Source of the DNA: Muribaculum sp. An289
GTDB lineage: Bacteria; Bacteroidota; Bacteroidia; Bacteroidales; UBA932
Assembly (NCBI RefSeq): GCF_002159555.1
Contig: NZ_NFIV01000001.1
Location: 1 to 64,000, forward strand
Length of the DNA stretch: 64,000 bases
Direction of reading: 5' to 3'
Shown: one piece after another, positions 45,833 through 53,846 of the stretch
Position numbering within the stretch: the stretch's first letter is position 1
Layout of the letters: the number at the start of each line of letters is the position of its first letter
The notes under the pieces: generated by a model
Databases searched by the model: none
What the model saw: the letters and a program-made list of their open reading frames with translations, nothing else
Told to the model about the DNA's origin: nothing
Position numbers and translations under genes: made by a program

Positions 45833-45925
45833 ATGCCAAGCGGTAAAAAAAGAAAAAGACATAAAATGGCTACGCACAAACGTAAAAAACGTTTGCGCAA
45901 GAACCGCCATAAGAAGAGAAAATAA
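45833..45925 (+). CDS. 30-residue AURKAIP1/COX24 (DUF1713)-like basic peptide
   Basis: A small gene of 30 codons, more than half Lys, Arg or His (starts MPSGKKRKRHK, then ATHKRKKRLRKNRHKKRK). The KxxTHKRKKRxRKNRHK pattern is that of the mitochondrial small-subunit protein mS38 (AURKAIP1/COX24) domain, which Bacteroidota encode as a free short protein. A ribosomal-subunit role is inferred from that relationship. It lies between HU and RNase G, is probably on the HU transcript, and its position is well conserved in Bacteroidales as far as I recall. Confidence 0.75.
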   Translation: MPSGKKRKRHKMATHKRKKRLRKNRHKKRK

Positions 45926-45955
45926 TCTTCTGATGTCAGATTAACAATGTATCAG

Positions 45956-45988
45956 GAGGGTGTCGGAAAGAGGCACCCTCTCTTGATT
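45956..45988 (+). terminator. hairpin between the small basic gene and RNase G
   Basis: GAGGGTG (45956-45962) pairs with CACCCTC (45974-45980), followed by TCTTGATT. It lies in the leader of the RNase G gene and could be a partial terminator or an mRNA stability element. Confidence 0.5.
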
Positions 45989-45997
45989 AAAAAAGTA

Positions 45998-47563
45998 ATG
46001 GAGAAAGAAAAAGCAAGCGAAAAGGATTTGGTCATAGACGTAGACCAAAACGAGGTCACGATTGCTCTATTGGAAAACCACAGGTTGGTAGAACTGAACA
46101 AAGAAAGCCATGACGGACGAAGATACGCAGTTGGAGACGTTTACCTCGGTAGGGTAAAGAAACTGCTGCCGGCCCTCAACGCCGCATTCGTGGACATAGG
46201 CGACGAAAAAGAGGCTTTCATACACTATCTTGATCTCGGGCTCAACTTCCGCGCATTTGACAGATTCGTAAAGGGATTGAATCCCAACAGCGATGCCAAA
46301 CAGCTTTTCTCCAGCATGAACATCAAGGAACCGTTGGAAAAGAACGGTAAGATTGAAAATGTATTGACCCAAGGGCAGATGATTCCGGTCCAGATAGTCA
46401 AGGAACCCATTTCCACGAAAGGTTCGAGGCTGACGGCCGAAATTTCGATAGCGGGACGCAATCTGGTGCTGCTTCCATTTGCCGACAAGGTAAGCGTATC
46501 GCAGAAGATAGCCTCGCACGAGGAAAAGCGCAGGCTTGAAAACCTGATGAAGAGCATACTGCCGAAAAAATACGGTGTTATCATCCGCACGGCGGCAGAA
46601 GGCAAGAATGCGGCCGTACTCGACAACGAGCTGGCCTCGCTCATCAGGAAATGGGAAGACTGCTGGCCCAACATAGCAAAATCAAAGAGCATCCAACTGC
46701 TCATGACGGAGTACAGCAAGACCACCACGATACTGAGGGATCTTCTGAATGACACATTCTCCAGCGTAGACGTGAACGACGAGGAAGTCTACAATGAAAT
46801 ACGTTCGTACATTTCCACTATTGCCCCTGAAAAGGAAAAAATAGTAAGGCTGTACAGAGGAACGCAACCGATCTTTGACCATTTTGACATCACCCGCCAG
46901 ATTAAAAGTTCGTTCGGGAAAGTCGTCCCGATACGACAGGGCGCATATCTCGTGATAGAACACACGGAAGCCATGCACGTAATCGACGTGAACAGCGGGA
47001 CACGTTCCAAAAACAAGCAACAGGAACAGAACGCATTTGATGTCAACACATTCGCGGCTGACGAAATAGCCCGCCAACTGCGTTTGCGGGACATGGGAGG
47101 CATAGTCATCGTCGATTTCATCGACATGGACAACAATGAACACAAGAACCTCCTTTACAAGCACATGGTCGATTTGCTGTCAAAGGACAGGGCCAAACAC
47201 AATGTGCTGCCGCTGACAAAGTTCGGATTGATGCAGATTACCCGGCAACGTGTCAGGCCGGCCATCGAGATAAACACGCTCGAGCAGTGCCCGGCATGCA
47301 AGGGAACAGGAAAAATCTCATCTACCATAGTGCTTGATGAGACTATTGAAAGACAGCTCGCCTACTACGTCCAGGAGAAAAACATAAGAAAACTCACCTT
47401 GAAGGTCAATCCGATATTCGAGGCCTATCTGACAAAGGGGCTTTTCAATATCAGGCGCAAATGGATGAGAAAATACAAATGCGACCTTACAATCGTACCC
47501 GTTTCGACGTTTTTCATAACCCAGGCGGAATGGTTCGATGCCAAAGGAGAAAAATTAGAATGA
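45998..47563 (+). CDS. rng: ribonuclease G/E family endoribonuclease
   Basis: Single-strand RNA endonuclease used in rRNA 16S 5' maturation and mRNA decay. The 521-residue protein has an S1 RNA-binding domain (VGDVYLGRVKKLLPALNAAFVDIGDEKEAFIH, about 40-110), the RNase E/G core, the catalytic metal aspartates in HVIDVNSGT near 330 and VIVDFIDMDN near 372, and the zinc-link cysteines in CPACKGTGK. It lacks the long RNase E C-terminal scaffold. Start ATG 45998 follows the leader hairpin at 45956-45980; an in-frame ATG at 45947 lies within or before that stem and is less likely. In Bacteroidales this gene commonly follows HU. Confidence 0.93.
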   Translation: MEKEKASEKDLVIDVDQNEVTIALLENHRLVELNKESHDGRRYAVGDVYLGRVKKLLPALNAAFVDIGDEKEAFIHYLDLGLNFRAFDRFVKGLNPNSDAKQLFSSMNIKEPLEKNGKIENVLTQGQMIPVQIVKEPISTKGSRLTAEISIAGRNLVLLPFADKVSVSQKIASHEEKRRLENLMKSILPKKYGVIIRTAAEGKNAAVLDNELASLIRKWEDCWPNIAKSKSIQLLMTEYSKTTTILRDLLNDTFSSVDVNDEEVYNEIRSYISTIAPEKEKIVRLYRGTQPIFDHFDITRQIKSSFGKVVPIRQGAYLVIEHTEAMHVIDVNSGTRSKNKQQEQNAFDVNTFAADEIARQLRLRDMGGIVIVDFIDMDNNEHKNLLYKHMVDLLSKDRAKHNVLPLTKFGLMQITRQRVRPAIEINTLEQCPACKGTGKISSTIVLDETIERQLAYYVQEKNIRKLTLKVNPIFEAYLTKGLFNIRRKWMRKYKCDLTIVPVSTFFITQAEWFDAKGEKLE

Positions 47564-47574
47564 CAGTTTAAAGG

Positions 47575-47608
47575 ACGGCCGGGAGCGATTTCCCGGCCGT
47601 TTTTTTTG
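47575..47608 (+). terminator. intrinsic terminator of rng
   Basis: A perfect 10-bp GC stem (ACGGCCGGGA at 47575-47584 with TCCCGGCCGT at 47591-47600) and a 6-nt loop, directly followed by eight T residues. Confidence 0.93.
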
Positions 47609-47609
47609 G

Positions 47610-47730
47610 GGGAGGGGGGGGGGAAAAAAAAGAGAATACGATTGCAGCGAAGAAGAACACGATTGCAGCGACTACGAAAAAGAGCAAAGAAAACGGCTCA
47701 GAACAGCAACTCGTCAGAACAGCAACTCGT
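47610..47730 (+). repeat. homopurine run and short tandem duplications at the LysE 3' end
   Basis: After the rng terminator comes a G-run followed by an A-run, then ACGATTGCAGCGA twice (47638-47650 and 47659-47671), then CAGAACAGCAACTCGT twice in tandem (47699-47714 and 47715-47730). The second pair covers the stop codon of the LysE gene. Such text typifies replication slippage. Confidence 0.65.
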
Positions 47731-48346
47731 AAAGGCCGTATCCGAAAAGGCAGACCCCGATGCCGGCTATCGCGAATCCAGCAATCCTGTTTATAAGCAA
47801 AAGGGTGCTCATCTTGAAGCGCTTCCGGAAAAGGCTCAGGGAATAACTCACGCCAAACCAGTACAATATGCCTCCGAGGCTAAGGGAAAAAATCACTATG
47901 ACTGTCTCGGTCAGCCCGTAACCCGACAAATCGAGGCCGAAAGAAGCGAAGAGACCGAAAATAATCAATATCGCCCCGGGATTGGACAAAGCCATCAGCA
48001 GGCCCTGAAAATAGTCTTTGGACGACACCTTGTCCACCTTGTCTATCTGGTCCGCTTTCCTGAAAGGATTCGATACGGCAAGCAGGACACCTATGACCGC
48101 TATTACCACACCACCGCCAATCAATATCTCCGCCGAGTATTTTTCCATAAGATTTTGCGCTATGGCAAGGAAGAACAAAGCCACCACGGCAAAGACTGTG
48201 TCCGCGGTAGATGCTCCCAAACCGGTCATGAAACCGGACTTGACCCCCTTGCTCAGGGATTTCTGCACGACCATTATGGCTATCGGTCCCAATGGAATGG
48301 AAGCACAGAGTCCCACGCAAAACGCCTTGATAATGTTCAACAGCAT
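47714..48346 (-). CDS. LysE family amino-acid/metabolite exporter
   Basis: A 210-residue inner-membrane protein with about six hydrophobic segments and the family signature near the N-terminus: GLCASIPLGPIAIMVVQKSLSKG (residues 11-33), then GLGASTADTVFAVVALF. LysE/RhtB proteins export amino acids and related solutes in antiport with protons; the substrate is not evident. The ATG at 48346 fits the first helix; the upstream 53 in-frame codons run through the promoter. The stop codon lies in a 16-bp tandem duplication. Confidence 0.85.
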   Translation of the reverse strand: MLLNIIKAFCVGLCASIPLGPIAIMVVQKSLSKGVKSGFMTGLGASTADTVFAVVALFFLAIAQNLMEKYSAEILIGGGVVIAVIGVLLAVSNPFRKADQIDKVDKVSSKDYFQGLLMALSNPGAILIIFGLFASFGLDLSGYGLTETVIVIFSLSLGGILYWFGVSYSLSLFRKRFKMSTLLLINRIAGFAIAGIGVCLFGYGLYELLF

Positions 48347-48366
48347 ATTTTCAGCCAAAAAGTCTA

Positions 48367-48398
48367 CAAATATACGCAGAAGCCGAGAGCAATGCAAA
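48367..48398 (-). promoter_or_regulatory. promoter of the LysE gene
   Basis: On the minus strand TTTG (48395-48398), 20 nt, then TATATTTG (48367-48374), 21 nt before the start codon. A second TATATTTG on the same strand at 48447-48454 sits in the same ATATACGC context and may be an upstream start. Confidence 0.7.
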
Positions 48399-48542
48399 CT
48401 TGTTTGCAATTGCCGAGGCGCAACAGTATTTCTGGCGCGATAGCGGCAAATATACGCCTCGGCAGAGCAAATGAATTTATTCAAATTGCTATGGGGCAGA
48501 GTCAACGGGCAAGTGCAAACTGATTTATAGGAAAAGATATGC

Positions 48543-48550
48543 TATATTTG
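48543..48550 (+). promoter_or_regulatory. -7 element of lnt
   Basis: TATATTTG followed by CAGG matches the -7 consensus, 17 nt before the ATG at 48568. Confidence 0.6.
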
Positions 48551-48567
48551 CAGGATAATCATATTAT

Positions 48568-50172
48568 ATGAAAAGCAAGACATTAAAATCGGTCAAGACC
48601 GGCAAGGGAAAACTGCTGTGGCTGCTTACGGTATTATTTGCCGTCATGGCTTCCGTCCCGTTTCTCGTTCCGCGGTGCGGCTTTGTTTCGTTGTTCGCAT
48701 TCGTTCCGCTTCTGTGCATGGAAAGGATAGCCACCCTTTCCGGAACGAAAAGGATATGGATATATTATTCGGCGGCTTTCATCCTGTGGAACGCCTTCAC
48801 GACGTTCTGGGTATGCAACGCAACCGTAGGCGGAGGTATTTTCGCCATTATCGGAAACGCCTTCCAGATGACGGTGATTTTCGCTCTTTTCCGGTGGATA
48901 AAGAAAAAAACTTCCGGCCTCCTGCCGTATATTTTTCTCGCCGCCGCATGGATAGCCTGGGAACATTTTTATTTCGATGCCGAGATATCCTGGCCATGGC
49001 TTGTCCTGGGAAACTCATTCGCCCGCTCGGTAAAGAGCATACAGTGGTATGAATATACCGGAACGCTCGGAGGCAGCCTGTGGATATGGACAATGAATAT
49101 TTTCCTGTTTTCGCTTATGGTATCGCTCTCGGAAGGGAAAACAGCCCTCTGGAACATCAAGGCGAAGATTGCGGCATTCGGAGGCTACACCGTACTGCTG
49201 GCCGCGCCTTTTGTCATATCTCACATAATGTTCCGCACTTATGAGGAAAGGCACGCCCCAGTCACCGTAGTGGCCCTACAGCCGAATATCGACCCTTATG
49301 ACAAATTCGGGGGGATGACACAAAAGGAACAGACGGAAAAACTCCTAAGGCTCGCAGACACTGTGATGGACAGCACCGTCACCCTCCTTGTCGCCCCTGA
49401 AACATTTACGCCGGACATATACACAAATGCCCCTCTTCAAAGCCCGACCATGCGCAGCTTCATCGGATATCTCGAAAAATATCCTCAGTGCGACATGATT
49501 TTCGGCGCATCGACATATACCGTCTACGATGGTGAAAGGCCGTCGTACTGGGCAAGGCCTTACGGGAAAGGATGGTACGAGTCCCACAACTCCGCACTGA
49601 TTGTGAACCGGCTCGGGGAATACGGCATCTACCATAAAATAAAACTCGTCCCGGGAGTGGAATACATGCCTTACCCCAGGATATTCGACCCGCTCGATGA
49701 AAAACTGGGAGGTGTCATGGGCCGTTGTGTCGGACAGGAACACGCCGAAGCCCTTCGCTGCCGCCCGGAAAGACCGGGGATAGGCTGTGCGGTATGCTAC
49801 GAATCGGTGTACGGAGATTTCTACCGGAATTACGTCCTCGATGGAGCTGAACTGATGACGATAATCACAAACGATGCCTGGTGGGGAGACACTCCTGGAT
49901 ACAGGCAGCACCTGAGTTATGCCTCGCTGCGCGCCATCGAAACACGGCGTAGCATCGTCCGCAGCGCGAATACGGGAATATCGGCACTGATAGACCAAAG
50001 AGGAATCCCGGTAATGGAAAGCCACTGGTGGAAAGAGGAAGCCCTGAAAGGGACCGTAAACCTCAACGACGAAATCACGTTCTTCGTGGCCTACGGAGAC
50101 ATTACGGGCAGGGTCGCCACCTTCGTGTTCTGCCTGCTGCTCCTGCTGGGGATTGTCAGAGGGATAATGTGA
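48568..50172 (+). CDS. lnt: apolipoprotein N-acyltransferase
   Basis: Adds the third acyl chain to lipoproteins at the inner-membrane outer face. The 534-residue protein has about six N-terminal membrane helices (to residue 220) and a periplasmic nitrilase domain. The catalytic glutamate is in VAPETFTPD near 277, the lysine is in KIKLVPGVEYMP near 355, and the cysteine is in CAVCYESVYG near 410. One last helix follows (TGRVATFVFCLLLLLGIV). Many lipoproteins in this window (GH20, esterase, fimbrial proteins) would be its clients. Confidence 0.93.
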   Translation: MKSKTLKSVKTGKGKLLWLLTVLFAVMASVPFLVPRCGFVSLFAFVPLLCMERIATLSGTKRIWIYYSAAFILWNAFTTFWVCNATVGGGIFAIIGNAFQMTVIFALFRWIKKKTSGLLPYIFLAAAWIAWEHFYFDAEISWPWLVLGNSFARSVKSIQWYEYTGTLGGSLWIWTMNIFLFSLMVSLSEGKTALWNIKAKIAAFGGYTVLLAAPFVISHIMFRTYEERHAPVTVVALQPNIDPYDKFGGMTQKEQTEKLLRLADTVMDSTVTLLVAPETFTPDIYTNAPLQSPTMRSFIGYLEKYPQCDMIFGASTYTVYDGERPSYWARPYGKGWYESHNSALIVNRLGEYGIYHKIKLVPGVEYMPYPRIFDPLDEKLGGVMGRCVGQEHAEALRCRPERPGIGCAVCYESVYGDFYRNYVLDGAELMTIITNDAWWGDTPGYRQHLSYASLRAIETRRSIVRSANTGISALIDQRGIPVMESHWWKEEALKGTVNLNDEITFFVAYGDITGRVATFVFCLLLLLGIVRGIM

Positions 50173-50291
50173 CGGGCCCCAAAAGCCGGGAGAGGCCGGG
50201 AAACTGCCTGTGAGTCAAAGGCATGACCGCTGACAAAGGAAAATTTATTGAAAATCAGAACGGATTTTTCCAGGGCTGTTCAAAAAATTAC

Positions 50292-50299
50292 TAATTTTG
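50292..50299 (+). promoter_or_regulatory. -7 element of the tmRNA gene
   Basis: TAATTTTG followed by CAGTC, 11 nt upstream of the mature tmRNA 5' end at 50310, fits the TAnnTTTG box. Confidence 0.6.
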
Positions 50300-50309
50300 C
50301 AGTCTTATC

Positions 50310-50705
50310 GGGGATGTTTTGGTTTTGACAGCATCTGACATCGGAAGGTAAGCACGTCCGGCGTTGAAGGTTTGCCGGCAAATCTCAATCTTCAAAACTA
50401 TAGTTGGCAACAACTCTTATGCACTCGCTGCGTAGTCTTGGCCTAAGGCAGACTCCTTAATCATCCGGACCAGGTCCGTGATGACGAGTATCCCTCCTGG
50501 CTTTTAGCCGGTTATGCCAGGAATACGGGGTATCATCCAAACCGGATGCGGGGACGGACTCCTTTAAAATCCCTCAAGTCCTAAAGGATAAGGTCCGGTT
50601 CGCCTGTCCTCCGGCAGGCCGGGCCCGACAACCAAAGAAGGAATAAGCGTGTAGAAAGCCTTTGGGTGCGGTGTTTGGACGGCGGTTCGAGTCCGCCCAT
50701 CTCCA
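50310..50705 (+). ncRNA. ssrA: transfer-messenger RNA
   Basis: Rescues stalled ribosomes. The 5' GGGGATG and 3' CATCTCC (50698-50704) pair as the tRNA-like acceptor stem with one G-U. The T arm GGCGGTTCGAGTCCGCC is intact. The reading part at 50403-50435 encodes V-G-N-N-S-Y-A-L-A-A then TAG, a typical degradation tag ending ALAA. The intervening GC-rich text can form the pseudoknots. The gene is one piece (not permuted), about 396 nt. The CCA end is not encoded in full. Confidence 0.95.
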
Positions 50706-50711
50706 CAGCAA

Positions 50712-50743
50712 GAACGGCCGGCGGGCATTTGCCTACCGGCCGT
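50712..50743 (+). terminator. hairpin after tmRNA
   Basis: ACGGCCGG pairs with CCGGCCGT around an inner GGCA/TGCC pairing, just after the tmRNA 3' end and before the convergent ridA gene. No strong T-run follows on either strand, so it may rely on structure alone. Confidence 0.6.
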
Positions 50744-50778
50744 CAGAATGTAAATGTAAACCTGCTTGCCTGTACCGC

Positions 50779-51153
50779 CTATTTGCCGGCAATCATGTCG
50801 ATTTCGACCTTCGCTCCCATAGGCAGGGCCGCTACCTGATAGCAGACTCTTGCAGGATAGGCTCCGGAAAAATGCTCCGCATATACCGCATTCATGGCGG
50901 CAAAATCCTTGATATCCGTCAGAAGGACCGTTGTCTTTACCACATCGGCAAAACTGTAGCCGGCCTCTTCGAGTATGGCCGCAGCATTGGCGAGGGACTG
51001 CCTCGTCTGCTCTTCGATGGTTTCAGGGGCTTTCCCGGTAGCAGGATTCGTAGGAAGCTGGCCGGAAACGAACAGCATCCCGTTAATCTCTATTGCCTGT
51101 GAATAAGGGCCCACGGCAGCCGGGGCCTTAGGTGAAGAAATGACTTTTTTCAT
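50779..51153 (-). CDS. ridA: RidA family enamine/imine deaminase
   Basis: Hydrolyses reactive 2-aminoacrylate and other imines formed by PLP enzymes. The 124-residue protein shows AVGPYSQAIEINGMLFVSGQLP, the arginine-bearing YPARVCYQVAALPMGAKVEID and the central TTVLLTDIKDFAAMN, all standard for RidA (YjgF). It is a stand-alone core gene and the last host gene before the prophage. Confidence 0.93.
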   Translation of the reverse strand: MKKVISSPKAPAAVGPYSQAIEINGMLFVSGQLPTNPATGKAPETIEEQTRQSLANAAAILEEAGYSFADVVKTTVLLTDIKDFAAMNAVYAEHFSGAYPARVCYQVAALPMGAKVEIDMIAGK

Positions 51154-51214
51154 TGTACAAGATTTTGTTTATAAAATTCAAGCGGCCCTGTCAAAGAACC
51201 GCTTTCATCATTTG

Positions 51215-51258
51215 TAGCCCCGAGCAGAATCGAACTGCTATCTAAAGTTTAGGAAACT
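51215..51258 (-). other. attachment site: 3' half of tRNA-Arg(CCT)
   Basis: On the minus strand the text reads AAGT-TTCCTAA-ACTT (anticodon stem-loop with anticodon CCT), then the T arm AGCAG-TTCGATT-CTGCT, then the acceptor strand CGGGGCT and discriminator A. The matching 5' strand AGCCCCG and a D arm are absent upstream, so only the 3' half is present. This is the scar left when a phage integrates into the 3' half of a tRNA gene; the rebuilt complete tRNA should lie past the far end of the prophage, outside this window. Confidence 0.8.
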
Positions 51259-51410
51259 TATGTCCTATTCTTGTAAATCAACCACTTGCAAGGCTTTTTT
51301 GATTTTCTGTAGAACTATTGTAGAACTTCTGCAATTTCTATGGAAAATCCCCTGTCACCCGAAAGCGGCAGAGGATTTCTAATGCAACACCGATTTCGGA
51401 TCGGATGGTG

Positions 51411-51418
51411 CAAAGATA
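51411..51418 (-). promoter_or_regulatory. leftward -7 box at the prophage edge
   Basis: TATCTTTG on the minus strand with TTG about 20 nt upstream. It points toward the attachment site with no gene ahead; it could produce a short RNA or be a remnant. Confidence 0.3.
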
Positions 51419-51494
51419 GGCATTCCATTCCAAATAAACAAGCCGTGAGGACTTCACAGTTGGCACGGCTCAAAAAGTTCTTATGTTCCACAAA

Positions 51495-52130
51495 TTATTT
51501 CTTCTTCTTTCGTTTCAACTCTATGTATTCAGAGTAAACTATCTTGGTGTACGGGCTGGAGCTTCTTATCTCCTGCCTTATGGCTTTTGTCCCCCATTTG
51601 AAGAACCACCATTGATGCGGCACTCTATGTACTACCTGAATGAGCGTATCTACTGTTTGAATCCTGCCAGTAAACATACCTTTGTCAATAGTACCGTCAA
51701 GCTCAACCCACGGATCTTTGAATGTGATCCTTTTCAATGTGTCTATCAAGGTAGGGCGAACTGGAAGCAACTTCAAACTATCCGGCACACGGTAAACTAT
51801 GCTATCCCGTACTTCCGTCTTTATCGGCACTTCCGTTTTCGTTGCAGTCGTTGAAACAGACTGGATGCGCTTTATCTTCACATTGAGATCCTCAACCGTC
51901 TTAACAAGCTCATCGCAATGTTTCTGTAGCTCCGACTTAGACAACTCCAATGATTGAACGGATGCGGCATACTTGCCGGATTCTGTCTTGTAGTAGGCTA
52001 CATCCTCCAGCAGTGCTGTCTGGTTGTTCTGTAGTCTGTCACGCTCCGTTTGGAGCGATCGGACACGGTGTGATAGGAAAGCGATTGCCGCCAAAAGAAC
52101 GGCAAACGCTATGATTACATACTTACGCAT
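51495..52130 (-). CDS. phage Rz-like inner-membrane spanin
   Basis: The 211-residue protein has an N-terminal membrane helix (YVIIAFAVLLAAIAFL), followed by a long coiled coil (residues 20-85, rich in Gln, Glu, Leu) and a soluble C-terminal domain ending in a KRKKKK tail. This is the layout of i-spanins that disrupt the outer membrane at lysis and of the related Bacteroidota phage family. It directly follows the endolysin; its ATG at 52130 overlaps the endolysin stop by 8 nt. The spanin function is inferred from topology and position. Confidence 0.65.
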   Translation of the reverse strand: MRKYVIIAFAVLLAAIAFLSHRVRSLQTERDRLQNNQTALLEDVAYYKTESGKYAASVQSLELSKSELQKHCDELVKTVEDLNVKIKRIQSVSTTATKTEVPIKTEVRDSIVYRVPDSLKLLPVRPTLIDTLKRITFKDPWVELDGTIDKGMFTGRIQTVDTLIQVVHRVPHQWWFFKWGTKAIRQEIRSSSPYTKIVYSEYIELKRKKKK

Positions 52131-52719
52131 ACTTCTCAATGTATTTGGTTATTGAATCCACATGAAGTTTCACAACAGCCGCCTTGCCCTCCGGGGAAAG
52201 AAGAAACTTGCAATCCCTTTCGTTATCCATGAAGAAGTTCTCTGTAAGTACAGCCGGGCAAGTGGTTTTTCGGAGAATGTAGAAATTGCTTTCCCAATCA
52301 CCGTCCCCATCGCTCCAGTCACCACGGATCTTCCAGTCATTACCGAACATTTCTTTTGCGGTGTCCCAGAAGATCTGCGCAAGATTATCGGCTTTTGTTT
52401 TTCCGGGATAGGTGTGTATCTCCCAGCCTGTACCCTTTCCATTGGAAGCGTTTACATGGATAGATACAAGGATAGTCTTGCTCTTACCATGTTTTGCAGC
52501 CGCTTCATTGGCTCTTCTGGCTCTCTCTGCCAGCGGTACATCTACACTTTCCTTAACCAGTAACTCGCAATCCACACCTTTTGCGATAAGCTGGTTATAT
52601 ACAGCGTTTGCTACTTCTCTGGCATACTGCCATTCAAACAACTGTGAGCCATCAGCCCATTTTGGAGATCTTTTGCCCGGTGTATTTTCACCGTGCCCGT
52701 TATCAATCAGTACCAACAT
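52123..52719 (-). CDS. phage endolysin, N-acetylmuramoyl-L-alanine amidase (Amidase_3)
   Basis: A 198-residue zinc amidase that cuts the peptide from the glycan strand at lysis. Zinc ligands are visible: the histidine in IDNGHGENT near residue 9, the glutamate in SQLFEWQYAREV, and the histidine in VSIHVNA near 84, with the catalytic glutamate in VLTENFFMDN near 160. It has no signal peptide, so it depends on the holin for export. The ATG at 52719 fits homology; a start 11 codons upstream lies in the holin-like gene. Confidence 0.9.
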   Translation of the reverse strand: MLVLIDNGHGENTPGKRSPKWADGSQLFEWQYAREVANAVYNQLIAKGVDCELLVKESVDVPLAERARRANEAAAKHGKSKTILVSIHVNASNGKGTGWEIHTYPGKTKADNLAQIFWDTAKEMFGNDWKIRGDWSDGDGDWESNFYILRKTTCPAVLTENFFMDNERDCKFLLSPEGKAAVVKLHVDSITKYIEKYA

Positions 52720-52999
52720 TGTTTTGTTCCTTTCCTTTTTTGCTTCGTTCACTAATTGCTTTATTTATTCCACCGCCAGCCATGAAACCACCGATACAGA
52801 GCATGAATACTCCAAGAGCATCAAGATCTGTTTTCAGATAGCCGTTGGTGCATACATCCCATATAAGGCAAAATCCGACACACAGCCCGATAAACGCACC
52901 TACCAGAATTGATAGTACAAGCGCAAAGGATTTGCTACTATCAAGCGTATTAGCCCTTATCAGACTTTTTAGATACTCCGCTATCCTTATTCTCTGCAT
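52703..52999 (-). CDS. holin-like small membrane protein
   Basis: A 98-residue protein with two hydrophobic helices (about 26-47 and 63-81, the second with Gly-rich GVFMLCIGGFMAGGG) and a charged C-terminus (SERSKKGKEQ). Placed directly before and overlapping the endolysin, it has the expected size and topology of a class II holin. No family motif was recognised. Confidence 0.6.
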   Translation of the reverse strand: MQRIRIAEYLKSLIRANTLDSSKSFALVLSILVGAFIGLCVGFCLIWDVCTNGYLKTDLDALGVFMLCIGGFMAGGGINKAISERSKKGKEQNNVGTD

Positions 53000-53459
53000 T
53001 GCTCTTCTTGTTTTCAGTTATATCATCATCTTCATAGAAAGCATCATAATCTCCAGAGGCAAGTTTTTTCAATCGGCAATAAGTCCTTTTAGGTAGCCTA
53101 CCCTTAAAGCACTCATCATCAGGTCTGACACATTCATTGTGTCGTGCCTCTCTTAGCGCAAGTTCCAACTCCGCATTTCTCTTGATCAGATCCAGCCTCT
53201 CATTTTCAAGTGAGCGTACTTGCCTGTATAGCTCATCCACTTTCTCGTTCAGAGATGAAATTTCCCTTTTTGCATCATCTACCTCTTTCCTTACCCTATG
53301 GTAATCCTCAATGATAGACTTATATTCCGCCTTAAAAGCATCTGCCGCTGTAACACGGTTTATATTTTTCCTGTTAAGGAGATACTTTAAGAACTCCAAT
53401 CCGCCAAGTGCTGTTACTACGGAGGCAAAGGCAAGTAAAATTTCTTTCCAGTCATTCAT
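52950..53459 (-). CDS. membrane-anchored coiled-coil phage protein
   Basis: The 169-residue protein starts with a short hydrophobic helix (ILLAFASVVTALGGLEFLKYLL). A coiled coil of about 75 residues follows (EYKSIIEDYHRVRKEVDDAKREISSLNEK..), then an acidic, Asp/Lys-rich tail. Proteins of this form are common next to the lysis genes of Bacteroides phages; the function is not known. It overlaps the holin-like gene by 50 nt and touches the gene upstream. Confidence 0.6.
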   Translation of the reverse strand: MNDWKEILLAFASVVTALGGLEFLKYLLNRKNINRVTAADAFKAEYKSIIEDYHRVRKEVDDAKREISSLNEKVDELYRQVRSLENERLDLIKRNAELELALREARHNECVRPDDECFKGRLPKRTYCRLKKLASGDYDAFYEDDDITENKKSNAENKDSGVSKKSDKG

Positions 53460-53845
53460 TACCTTTTTCTTCTATACTTGTTACGTTTGTAATACTCGAA
53501 GTTATCCTTATCCTCTTGCGTGATCTTTGACTTCGGAGAAAAGAACTTGAATCCAGTGTTATTCCCAAAGCGCACTACCTTAATGATAGCACGGAATGGG
53601 AATGTTCGGTTTGGATTGCAAACCACATCTTTCAGCCTCTTGCTATCGGTGAAAAATGCGGATCTTCCTGCACCCTCACCAAAAGCAACAAGCGTTCTCG
53701 TTCCGTTCTCTGTCTGCACATCAGACTTTACGCCAGTGAATACGATCACTTCATTAATTAGGGCATCCACGCTGGAGTATTCGCAATCAAACAGATCACT
53801 ATCTCCAGCGTTGGAATCCAGCTCATCTTCAAAATCTTCAATCAT
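53459..53845 (-). CDS. phage protein of unknown function
   Basis: A 128-residue protein starting MIEDFEDELDSN, acidic at first and basic at the end (YKRNKYRRKR). The central part NEVIVFTGVKSDV and RAIIKVVRFGNNTGFKFFS look like an OB-type beta fold. I do not recognise the family. The start at 53845 lies 2 nt beyond the upstream gene's stop; an in-frame ATG at 53890 would overlap that gene. It belongs to the leftward late operon. Confidence 0.55.
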   Translation of the reverse strand: MIEDFEDELDSNAGDSDLFDCEYSSVDALINEVIVFTGVKSDVQTENGTRTLVAFGEGAGRSAFFTDSKRLKDVVCNPNRTFPFRAIIKVVRFGNNTGFKFFSPKSKITQEDKDNFEYYKRNKYRRKR

Positions 53846-53846
53846 A

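Larger units (their letters stand above)
51154..51494. other. host-prophage junction region
   Basis: A 341-nt stretch without genes. It contains the tRNA-Arg 3' remnant (51215-51258), then AT-rich sequence with a GTAGAACT direct repeat near 51310-51327. A hairpin (AAATCC..CTG at 51345-51353 with CAG..GGATTT at 51369-51378) probably terminates the leftward phage operon. A minus-strand TATCTTTG box follows at 51411-51418. Confidence 0.6.

Noticed and set aside
47606-48523. A 305-codon frame opposite the LysE gene
   Set aside because: It begins in a G-run, has no family features and is the antisense of a clear membrane protein gene.
51215-51300. A complete tRNA-Arg gene
   Set aside because: The T arm and anticodon arm are clear but no AGCCCCG 5' acceptor strand or D arm lies upstream on the minus strand.
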